The translations under genes and the position numbers were made by a program. Of a stretch of DNA of 64,000 nt, positions 1-11,100 are shown piece after piece. The notes under the pieces are model-generated. The model did no database searches. It worked only from the letters and a program-made list of their open reading frames with translations, and was not told where the DNA came from. How positions within the stretch are numbered: position 1 is the stretch's first letter; each line of letters begins with the position of its first letter. The stretch covers positions 50,080,676 through 50,144,675 of the forward strand of contig OX377205.1 of assembly GCA_947396885.1 (NCBI GenBank). The letters are read 5' to 3'. This DNA is from Heligmosomoides polygyrus polygyrus. Its lineage: Eukaryota; Nematoda; Chromadorea; Rhabditida; Heligmosomidae.

Positions 1-1080
1 AGAGAAATTCTCAAAGCTTGTTTTGAAAATGCCAACCAAATCTTCATTGCCTACAGTGGTCATAGTAAAGCATTCTACACTACCTGTATATGAAATAAAA
101 ACTATATATAATACAATGAACACGATACAGTTAATTTTGTAGATTATCTTCTTTGTAACAACCACTGTAACTTCTCTGATCATTTGTTTATTCAAAAAGT
201 TGGAGCACCGAAAGGTAGTAATGCTAGTTCTCTTTTGACTGATCTAATCCTTACATATTTTGAATGTTTACTCCATTACTCATCCTATATAATCTCCATC
301 TGTTCATTCCGTTCAGTTAAATATGGAAGTAATTTTAATAGTCTATAACAGTAGCACTTATGGTAGATGTTTATACCAAACGTATCAATATTTATAATAA
401 TGTCTTAAACCTGGATATTGCTCATGACAACTATTAATTAGGTATGGAAATAAAGACCTCCTGCAATATATTAACTTCTAAGCTTTTCAACCAGACAGAT
501 TTGTTCAACCAGGTATCAAGAGATTTTCTCGTTTCGATACCAACCTGTCATTCAAAGAAGCTATGATCTATTCTCTCCATTCCCTGCATCCCACGATCTA
601 GAAATTCTAAGAATCGCACGCACTTGTAGCTTTAAAGAGGATTTTAAACTAGGCTTTGGCATAGTAAAAGGCAACGGTCCTAGTCAGATTATGACAGTAA
701 TTTTTTTCATTTAATCGTGTTCACAAAACAAATTTATCCAACTTACTTCATTGCGTTTAATTATTGTTCGCCGCGTCCAACGCCAACAGGAGTTCAGATT
801 GGCTTACAGCAGCAACTCCTTCTTCGTTCCCATCCCCTACTGAAGGGCACAGGGGAATGGTACCCTGCCTGTTCAGTTTTCGCCTAAGGCCCTTGCAAAA
901 CGAAAACCAAACTAATTCTTTGTTTTCCATAGCTTTATAATTAAGGTTACTATCACAATCATGTGGTTTCACCCCTTTCGGTTCAGTCTACTGTTGCACA
1001 GGTGGCTGGTAGCCGAATGTTGAGAGCGGGAGAGACCGGCCATCTTTGCAGTGTAATGGGAAATGCCTCTGCAGTTTTCA
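1..1080. other. 5' intergenic flank, AT-rich, no gene
   Basis: No credible host gene is seen. Around 193-268 on the + strand one frame reads GAPKGSNASSLLTDL, which resembles the reverse-transcriptase motif-B region of Penelope-like or other retroelements (G-x-P-x-G-S then L-x-x-L). The frame has stops downstream and no YxDD box was found, so at most it is a short decayed remnant. The remainder is low-complexity AT-rich sequence. Confidence 0.3.
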
Positions 1081-1179
1081 TCTTGGTCAGTCTCCAATAC
1101 TCCTGAGCTCGTGGACGAAGTGATCGAGTCCCCAACTGTCGTCGTGTGCCTTTCTGAACGCGACTAGACTTCCAGAGCG

Positions 1180-1660
1180 CCCTCTGCTGTGGCGTGGAAG
1201 CCCTTGTGCCGTTTCCCCTCGAGCGCGGGCGGCCGTCTGCATTCCGGCCTGCCCAGCCCTCTCAAGGCGAGGATGGAGAGCGCCCATAAAACGATAGGGC
1301 GATGTTCGTCGTTAATATTTAACGCGGTCCGAGATCGATGCCCTGGCTACAGTCAGCTGCCGATCCGCCCCCCGCCATAACTGGTCGACGGCGCCCGGCC
1401 ACGCCCTCGGCATTGGTCGCGCCGCGGTCCAATCACAGTCACAGCCAATGAAATCGCAGTTTTTCACTCGTCCTTTTCCGAAGGAGCCCTGTCCGCTGCC
1501 CATGATGACCTCCTGACCGGCTTCTGGATGGATGACGGCTTCTCGCTCCGCACAGTTGGCCACCTTGAGCTCCCCCCCCCCCCCTCCGCTTTCGGCTTAG
1601 TCGGACCGAGAGATAAGATTCGCGTGCCCCTTGTAGCGGGCTCGCGTGCGTGGAAAACGA
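1180..1660 (+). promoter_or_regulatory. candidate ahr-1 promoter region (CCAAT boxes and GCGTG cores)
   Basis: This is a locally GC-rich block upstream of the ahr-1 start. CCAAT-type motifs sit near 1411 (reverse), 1430 and 1446. AHR:ARNT-type core sites (K-N-GCGTG) are visible at 1190-1196, 1620-1626, 1642-1648 and 1646-1652 on + and at 1400-1406 on -. A GATA-like site (AGATAAGA) lies near 1611. Motif presence is seen directly; promoter activity and autoregulation are inference. Confidence 0.3.
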
Positions 1661-2063
1661 AACGAGAGAAGAGCGAACCCAGCCGTTCTATTGATTCCTG
1701 ACCACTGGTCAACTCCTCAATTTTGTTGCCTCTGACAACGACTTCCTCGGAGACCCTCACTCGATTCTCTCCTCGTTCTCCAGGATATGCAGCTCAACGA
1801 GCACGCCTTGGAGCTCAAGGAGATTGTCCTGTGCCTTGTTATTTCAGCATCCTCCTCGACACCCTAGTTTCCCTTTTTAAAGGATCTTCGTTTTCCACAA
1901 GAATGTTTTCTGTGAATGCTTCGAGGAAGTGCGCTGAGCTTGTTTTCATTTTCAACTCCTACTATGGTGTTTTGCGAATTTCGATAGTTCACCTGTCGTT
2001 GTGTCATCTTCACGTGGGTCACCCAGTAATTGAAAAAAGGAGTAGGTGTACTGTAAAAGATAA

Positions 2064-2074
2064 CATGTTTGCAG
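2064..2074 (+). promoter_or_regulatory. splice acceptor (possible SL trans-splice site) abutting the ahr-1 start codon
   Basis: The sequence ATGTTTGCAG ends exactly at the base before the ATG at 2075. Nematode acceptors are of the TTTNCAG type, and spliced leaders are often joined just upstream of the start codon. It could equally be the acceptor of an intron in the 5' UTR. The sequence alone cannot tell these apart. Confidence 0.45.
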
Positions 2075-2112
2075 ATGTATGCCAGCAAGCGTCGTCAGCG
2101 GAACTTCAAGAG
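2075..2112 (+). CDS. ahr-1: ahr-1 exon 1 (start codon, basic N-terminus)
   Basis: ATG followed by codons for [12 protein letters not shown] and two bases of Arg, ending at a GTGAAG donor (phase 2). This basic leader precedes the bHLH in the C. elegans protein, which fixes the start. The exon is too short for ordinary ORF finding, and a longer out-of-frame ORF covers it. Confidence 0.9.
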
Positions 2113-5100
2113 GTGAAGATTGGTTTTTACAGAACTTCACTGCCAGCTCTATCCCCAGTGATCACCAAACAGCAAGAAGGAATAAGGCCGTTGTATTTAG
2201 CTTTGACTTTCACGGATTGATCCAAAAATTAGAGTTTGTAGCAAGCAGCACTACACCCTGCGATATGTGTTTATCTTGAAGGAGTAGCGTGGAATGAGAG
2301 CGGTACAAATGCGCAACGTAGCGAAGATGCCGTTTCGAAAAGGATTTTTGTGGGCGGCCTCCTATAGCTCTCGGATGAGCTTGGATGAGCTGGATGTTTC
2401 ACAATAAGGCAGTAAAGTGGTGACTGTACCAAATATGAATATGAGCATGTGTGACTTGAGACCAAAAAAGTGAGACGTTTCTTGACTGAAGAGGCCTTCT
2501 CTTACGGTTTCGCAAGAAAAAAATTCGTTTGATTCAAAACTAGGAAATACAAAGAGAAGAACCTAACGAATAGAGAAATGTTTGGAAATGGGCAGCTGTG
2601 CAGTTCCTTAGCTTGTATTCGGGTGTAAAATAACATTTTGGTCGCTACAAAATCTAGCATTAAAAGTCAGTCACGCTGCTCTTCCGAATCAGTGACACTC
2701 CCACCTTAAACTCCCACCAAAGTATGTACTAGTGTAGATGATGAAGAATAGCGGACACCGTTAATCAATCTTAGCATGGAATGCGCCACGCGTTCTACAT
2801 TCTGTGGGTTATCGTTGAAGCCTTTTTAATGCGCATTTAACCTATACGATAACGTGTTGTAGCCAGCCGATAAGTAAATCAGTGCGTTATCTTTCTCATA
2901 TAGGCCTGGCAGCGATTCGTGGACGCCGAAATGATGGAAGGCTTGGTTAACCTGGGCGGAACTCGAACCAATAACCTCAATTCGGAGTGTATGCGACAAC
3001 TGGCTCCTCCTCCCACACCGCTACAACTGCCCGACTGATTACTATACCTACCACATCCCTGCTATTATTCACCAACAAGCAATGTTTTCAAGGTGGTTCC
3101 TTAACAGTAACAGCTTCACAAAACCCAGGTGAAGCCGTATAATGTACTTCGCACTGACCCTCCTTTCGCTCCTCTGATCTAGAAAAAGCGCTAGAAGAAA
3201 AGTGAAACAGTGCATGACTCAAGCTTCACTCGTGTTCGATAGAACTAAGCCATCGCTCTTGAGGGAAGCCAACCTCCACGTGTTAATTCACGGGTACCAA
3301 CCGATCTCGTGTAACGAGTCGGAGTGCGGTCGACCCATTTCAAAGGAAGGCCGTGTATTCGGCCAAGACTTGGGGTTTTGGTTTTCGTTGGAGTCCGGAG
3401 AGTATGAAAGACAGAGGCAAGAAATCCCGAATGGCTTCTCAGATTACTACATCGGCCTAACTAAACTGCTTCGTTTATGTATGACACACAACTGCATTTT
3501 ACATAATTGTGCATTCCTCCTGCTCGAGATGACTGTTGCAGGACAGCTGGTCGTTAGGAATTAGCGAAACGCTCGGTTGTTAAGCAGTTAATTATGAATC
3601 GCGCTCCTAGAAGTAGCCTTAGAGGGTTGTTCGGCTAATTATGGGCATACGGTAGGATGAGCGCAATCTTAGCTTGAGTGGTGCTATTGTCCGCGAAATT
3701 CTCCCAAGAAATAACAGGACGTCGCCGAGGAATCAACACCGCGCAAATCTCGACGAGCATACGGTAGCGAAAGAGGAGCGGCGGAGCGTTCTAGGTGGCT
3801 GACTGGCATGGTCGGTTTGCTGCACGGCTTAAGCAGGCTGAAGAGAGGGGGACGGAGGCATTCGAGGAGAAGCCAGACTAGTGACTCTGGGGACGATAGT
3901 TGGCGTGCCGAGGGTCAGCGTCACGGCACATCTCGTGTCCAGCCAACAATGCACGCGACTCGGGCCACCTAGCCGGATCCGCATGCCTCAGTCATCATGC
4001 CGAGCCCCTTCCCGCACACTCCTTGCTCTTCGAATCCGCTGCGTCTCTTCCTCCTCCGCTTCTCCACGAAGAGCTCGTCGTGGCTGCTCTTTGGAAGCCT
4101 CCGAAGACTCGCATCAACCACTTTGCGGACCCATGAACTTTCTACGTTCCCCATCAAAAGCCAACCTTTCTGCGATTCTCACCTTTAAAATGCTTTTGTG
4201 ATTTTTCTAAATGCAATTACAACACGATGCCTCTGGGACGGAAGGTAGGGATATGGGCGCAGAGGTAATAATGTGATCCATCCCCTAATAACGACCGTAG
4301 ACAGAAGCAGACGAGCAATTATCATGCACTTTCACACCTCATTGCGTCAGCGAATTCACCCCATCTCACCTGTTGTGACGGCAGTATGGCGCGGTGCATT
4401 ATTCATCCGCTGCAAGAAGTCGCCCAGCGAAAACAGCGCTTAGTTGGAGGACCCAGGCCGAAGCAGCTGGTGGAAGAAGGCCGAGGAGAAACCTTTCCCT
4501 GTTATGGGCCACAATTTGCGAAGAGCAAATCTGCTGGAACAATAGGACACTACGTGCGTAAGTCGTCATCGGAGTGCAAGGTAGAAACTCATCTGTCGCT
4601 CAAAGAGCACTTGAACTACGCAAGGCGTTGCAGACACTCGTGTTCTTTCACTGACTATTCCTATCTTACATTTACGGCAGTCAATTGCTCGCAGACAGTG
4701 CAGTGCAGAGGTAGCAAACAGGCAACTCCAAACATCAACGCGAAAGGCCTTAGAACATCGTGGAATCTCCCAACAGCCTGTACTATTATGTAATCTGAGA
4801 CAGTACACGTTCTTCAAGCATTGATTAGCCGCTTGGTGCGGCACTCTAGCGTGCAACTGGTACTCCAGCTAGAGCATGCGTGTGCTACTTCTTCCCTTTG
4901 TTTGTAGTTGAAGTCACTCATTTCCTCTAATACGTTAAGACACCTAGGATGCATTCGGTGGACTTGTTAGCTGGCGAGAACTTGCTTGCTTGGCCTGCTC
5001 GATCCTGAGCCGCACTTAAAACTGTCTGTGCACTGTGCAGGGTGCGTTTGGTTCACTGACCGTTAGCGTTGGCAGAAGACCGGGAAAGATTTGCGAGGGC

Positions 5101-8100
5101 AGCCTCTACTTCATGAAGATTGCGCTCTCCGAGGAGCTGTAGTTTAAGTTCCAGTTAGTTCTAGTTACATAGTTCCAGGCCTATGAAACTCCGTCCTGAC
5201 TGCATTCTGCCTGAGGCATGCCGATACTCGCAATCAGCCTAATAACTGCGAAATTGGATGAAGAAGCCTAGAAATGTCTATTTCCTCTCAGCGCATCCCC
5301 TTGAACACTTATTATCCCACCTCTAGCATGAAGCAGCGGAGGAATAGCAGACAAATGCAAGATTCAACCTTGACCAAGACACTGCAGTTAAGAAATGGTT
5401 TCCTGGGGCCAGATTCATCAACGACTTATGGAGATTTACCGGAGAAATTACAGCCGAAATTCCTGATAACGCCAACATTTCACCATATCGCCTGTTCATA
5501 AGCCGCGATAATTCGCGTTTTTCAGGAATTTCGGCTCTATTTTCTCCGTTAAATCTCTGTAAGTCGTTGATGAATCCGACCCAGATGGATTGGATGGTGG
5601 GCTTCCCTGGCCATCTGGGAGCTTAAAATTCTGGCAATTCCTCACTAAATCTACCCGCATTCGGCAGACTGTCATCGTTCCGCAAACTGCCATTCGAACG
5701 TGTCCCGCCACTGTCGACTTCTAATCTCAAACCACCATAAGTTCCTAGCGTTGAAACAGTTTTTGCTGAGGGAATAATTATTACTTTTGGCCTACATCCC
5801 TGCAGAAAACATGTGCCTAGCTTTAGAAATCCGAAAAACATGTATCGCCCTGGGGAACGAATAACAAAGTGATCCTTCGTGAGTGGTCTAGAAGCTTCAC
5901 GATCGTTCGAGAAGCCTAGTTACTGTTTCAAACCAGCTTATGTTATTGGACATGGCTCCCTCTCTATAATGCACTGCTATTCATTTGAAAAGATATTTGT
6001 TCCTTCCACTAAAGGCCGGCCTTTCCATCATTTTGAGAATTTGTACCCCTAGTCCAAGATGTCTGATGGCAATACTTCACGGGTAGCTTTTAAGCAATTC
6101 ATCCTTAACATCCTTCGACCTAGCTCTGTCTTAGTACTTCCGAAATTCAAGCCACAAGCGCTATTGTAGAAACATCGTCCTTTTCTCAATCTGGGAAGCA
6201 TTTCATATTCTACTCCACATGACATATGCTATTTAGATTTAAAAGAACATGTTTTCCTCACGTGGTGGTACCGAGATCTTCTATGAAGTCGTGGAATACG
6301 AGCTCTTAGCTAACAACAACATTGAACATTCAAGCATCTAAAACGGCAGTGGCTTTCCGTCAGACTTCGTAATAACGACTTTACTTTGTGTTTAACCCTC
6401 CAGTCGACTTTCCATTACTATTTGTTTAGAAGGTGTTAGAATGAATGCTAGCGGGTGTTAGGTGTCAGAAAACTTCCAGGCGGTATTCGAAAGAGGAATA
6501 AGGATTCAGTTTAGAGTGCTTCTCGACAGGGTGTTACTAGAACGTACTCTATTGTTTTCGTTTTCTCTTTCGCTTCTCTGTTTGAGCTCATAGTTCAGGC
6601 CGTTAGTTACTTTTCGACTACTGTTGTGCTTGTTACCAATCGTGATTGCAAAATGAATATTAGGTTTTCGATAATTAATGTCGTTTTTAGTATTTTTCAA
6701 AGTGAATTTATTTGTGTTAACAATAGACATTAATCAATGATGTATTGACCACTTTGTTGGACGAGCTTTTGCAATCTTTCCGAAAGTTGAAAATTTTCGA
6801 AGAAGCCCTGGATTTTGGAAGCGAAGAACTGGTACAGCCCATTTTTAACAGCTCCATCGGAATCGAGCGTTTTACCATTCAAATGGTTTTGAAGGGAGCC
6901 GAACAACAGTAATCTGTTGGTGCTAGATCAACCTTACAGGGTGGATGTGGCATCATTTCCAATTGAGCTCCGTTAGTTTTTGACGGGTTATCAAAAAGGT
7001 GGCATTGCTATGATGCTACAGCACTTCTTTGCGATTGGCCAGGTCGGGCCGTTTTTCCTGATTTCTTGACGACAGCAGACATTCGAGTCAATAGTTTGGT
7101 TTCCTGGAAGCAGCTCAAAGCAGACTATACCCTCGTTTGGTGGGGGACCAAACATCCAGTTTGTCTACGCATCCAAGCCGCCGTGAGTGCAAGTAAACGG
7201 ATATGCCAAGCTTCTCTGCCATCTCTCGAAGCTCTCCGTTGTCGTACGCCGGTTAGTTTCGACCAACGCCTTTATGTTGTCGTCATCAGTAGCGATTGTA
7301 CACCACTATGTGAGGCATCTTGCTCATTAAAGTTTCCAGAGCGAAAGCGAGCAAACCGACGCTGACACTGGCGTTCAGTGGCGCAGTCCTCACCATTAGC
7401 GTCACACAATTTCTTTCGAACTTGCATTGCGATTCCGCGCTTTCGGAAGAGAAAGAACAAAATGTGACTACAATGCGTTCTTTGACTGCTCATTTTCAAC
7501 TTAATTTTTACCATCGTGTTCATACAAGATCTAACCTATTAAATAGTATATAATAATATAAGCTAGGAAATCTGCATAAAAAATATACAGTTCACGCCAT
7601 CTATGGGGGAAAAACGACATTAATTATCGAACTGCCCAATGATAAAACAGGTTGGCAACTAAGTTTGCGGACTCTGAAGAATCTCGGTCAAAAGTATTTG
7701 TTAGCAAATAACAATCTTTAATCAAGTTAAGATCGCTTGAAACGCAGAGCTGCTCCCGTTTATCAGGTAGCTGCTCCACCCCACAGCTGTACATTACTTT
7801 TGCTTTTGAAGACAAGAATCCTTGGAGGTGCATTTCGACCTGATCCACATTAGCAGATCGTCCTCCAACCAAGAACTACTGCAGCGAACTAAAAAGGCGC
7901 TAGTCATTCGGCGCACAGTCCTGGCTGTAAGGTGGATGAGTTAGACGCTTCTAGTCAAGGTGTTTGATTTCTGAACAGTCCCTTTCGCGACGGCTGCTCT
8001 CCGTTTGGTGGTTTCGGGAAGAGATATCTTCTGGGAGCTCATCAAGAGCGGTTCTAGCATTGCTGCCGTAATCTACTCTTCTGATCTTGACCGCGCGCAG

Positions 8101-11100
8101 ATTGAACTCCTCCAGAATCGGTTCAGACAGTACTCGGGAGTGGAAATAAAAAATTAATTAATTAATAAAAATTAATAAAAAATTTTCATCAAGATGACGC
8201 CATATCACACGACGCGAATCGGACAACAACTTTGTAGCGCTTCTTGGTTGGAGGACGATTCATTAAGTTAGACCGAGTCAAAATGCACCACCAAAGATTC
8301 TTGTCTTCAAAAGCAGAAGTATTCTGCAGCTGTGGGATGGATCAACTACCTGATAAACGGGAAACAGCCCTCGTTCCAAGGGATCTTACTTTGACTGAAA
8401 ATTGCTATTTGCTGTTTGTTAATATACACTTTTCCTGAAGCTGCTTGAGAGTTCACGAAATTAGTTGCCAACCTAATAATAAGGTCACTTCGGTAATACC
8501 TCCAAATGAGTGGTATTCAGTCATCTTCTTTCGAAACCAAGAAAACGTACGCGCACATCCAGGATTCCACAAACGCCAGGTTCTCGAAATGCCTTCGCTT
8601 CGAGATCGGTGCGACATACGCCTCATGGTCACGCCGATTTTCCGTGGCCTCTGCGGCTGGCTTGCTGTCTGTTGCTGTTTCCAGAGACTTCGGGAATCTG
8701 TGCAGCGGAGCTCTGTTGAAGTGCAAAAGGCTGAAGGATTCCTGTATTCTAGTTATAGTGGCTATTGAAGGCAGCGTTTTTAACGAGCACTCGTGCAAAG
8801 CGTGTCCGATCAGCAGTTGCGTAGATGCCGCTTTGAAATTTGCACTAACTTGGGAAAAGCTAAATAGTGTTGCTTGCCATAGGCTGGGCGCGGCGATGAA
8901 GTCTCATTATCTCGTAGTCACCACCACGTAGTCGTAGTAAGGAAAGAGTGTTCGCTATCGTCAGGAGCCTTCCGAAGTTTGCTGAAGCAGCAGCTGCGCA
9001 ACTGCAGTCGTAATTTGTTGACAACGAGCGATCAAGTCTTCGCAGGGGCCTGAAATATTCACCGAGTGCGTCGACATGGATACCACCGTAGCGCCGTCCG
9101 AAATTGGCCAACTGCTCCCGACCACGCCCAAGAACGTGTCGGAGCCGCGTCGAGAGGCGTCGTTGGCGGGGCAAAATCCGAGGCTATTGCGGAGGGAGAC
9201 GTCGGAGCGGGAGAATACACCGCGACCGCTAGCCATATCATGCCGGATTCACCTGCCCTCCGCAAAAAGTCGACAATGCTCGGTTGACGGGAGGCCTTTG
9301 GTCGAGGCCAGGCAGCGCCCCAGCATCAGCTGCTTACGGGCTGCTCCGCCCTGCTCTCGGTTAGCCGAAAGTCCTTCTGGAATCAAATACAAGCGCTCTA
9401 TAGCGGTCGTAAATGTGTCCTTTTTGGCTGCGCCATCAGAGAGGCAGGTGTCCCGACATATAGCTATGGTTTTTTGATTTAAAGAACACAGTGAGGAGTA
9501 AACATCAGCAGGCGCATAGCTAATGAGCAGCTTCCGCTTAGTGTTGGAGATTGTTGTACATTTGGTCCTGTAGCCGTCATACAGGCGGTCTTCCCCTGTA
9601 TCCAACTTTATGGATTCTCTTTTGCTTTTTCTTCTTTCGATCCTCTAGGATTAATGTAACACTCACATTAATCCTCGAGCTGTATCGCGAAGTGAAAAAA
9701 TCTCTGTGTCGCCAAGGGGCTGGGCACCTCTACTCCATGCCAAATACGCACTTAAAATGCCTTCACGGTAGAAGCAGAGCGCGTGACTTATCCGAAATGG
9801 AATGCTTCACTTCGACCTATTTCCTTTCCCCTTCTTTCTTTAGCCCACGCTTCCGAAGCGGGACGAAAAGCTATGAAGCGCGGGACACACGGCTTAAGCC
9901 AGACTGCGAATTCGGAACAACTGCTCGTGTTCCGCGTCACCTAGCCATGCAGCCACTGCGATGAAGTCCACGCTCCCTTTTGAATGCTACCGACAAGCAC
10001 GGTAGCCTTCAAAAGGGGAGAACGGAATTCATCGCAGTAGCTGCAGGTCGTTTCCCCACGCACTGGCCACCAAGCGATGGATTAGACTTCGGCCACCAGT
10101 GGCCGGATTCATCAACGACTAACCCGAGGGTATAGGGGGTAGAGATACCCACGATGAAGCCTGCCTCTCTGACTCTTGCCTTATCTCTACCTGGCTCTTA
10201 TCTCTACTCATTATACCCCGCATACCCACGGGTTTAATTGTTGATGAATCCGGCCCCAGCTTGCTGCTGCCTTATAGCGCTCCGCTGACCGGAATGCTAG
10301 AAGGTGAGCGATAGGCAACAGCCAATTGCAGCTATGATCAGAGCGGGTGCTCGCTTGACATGAGCACCGAGGAATTTCAGGCGACGACAACTGAGGACAT
10401 GTATCCAAATGAATATGGCAAGCTCGCTACCAATAAGTACAAGTTTTAATGCGCTGTGTCCTGAAAGTCTCCGAGAAGAGTTCCAAGTTTTTCAATGTTC
10501 GGTCTAGGAAGAAGTTTAGCGTGTAAGGAAAACGGGGTAATAACCGAAGTCGGACATTTCTTGCTTTTCACGACATGCTACATACCGGGACACACTAACA
10601 CACTAATGGCTCAGCACTATTGCACTTTCAGCGACTGCCTGTAGAACGCTGTAGAGAGCATGTTCCGAAGCTTAGAACTCCACAGAAATGACAACAAGAA
10701 TTACAAGGGACGCCTGTGACCTACTTCGACCATTCTAAAGGATTCATTTCTTGTAGGGCATCTGAGCACAGAGGTGAAGTTTGTTTGTGCAGCGCTCGCT
10801 TTAAAACGCATTTGTGAAGCTTTTCCATTTTCAACTCATATTTTCTTAGCACATGGCTTGACTCGGAGAAACGTCCCTTGTAAGATTAGCCTATACAATA
10901 GGGAAATCCCTACTTAAGGTGCACTTCCGCAACGTCTCCTAGGAGCAAATAAGCGGTTTTGAAATCAGAGGGAGAACAGTCGAGGAATTCGCTCAGTCGT
11001 CTGCCCGTCATCGCTTGCGATTTGCAGAGTACGGGAACCGCCAAAGCCGTCGACGTCGACGAATCCGTCGAAGCGGCATCGCGAGCGCCTCAACGGAGAA

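Larger units (their letters stand above)
2113..11027 (+). other. ahr-1: ahr-1 intron 1 (8.9 kb)
   Basis: The intron runs from a GTGAAG donor to a TTTGCAG acceptor and separates the 38-nt first exon from the bHLH exon. It contains a SINE, two MITEs, two mariner derivatives and a short hairpin, listed separately. I see no gene or repeat at 3040-5400, 5590-6660 and 10260-11000. A GC-richer block at 8950-9400 is open in several frames, but none gave a recognisable protein. Confidence 0.85.

Noticed and set aside
1573..1588. Poly-C and poly-G runs (also 32706-32722, 53169-53178, 59837-59848) as regulatory elements
   Set aside because: Simple homopolymer tracts, several at transposon edges or prone to length error; nothing indicates a function.
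1723..2220. 165-codon + frame covering ahr-1 exon 1
   Set aside because: It is in a different frame from the [13 protein letters not shown] exon and has no recognisable motif; the short exon with a fitting donor is the real coding piece.
8506..8931. 141-codon + frame in ahr-1 intron 1
   Set aside because: It overlaps three other frames of similar length on both strands, starts within a mariner-derivative flank, and shows no domain.
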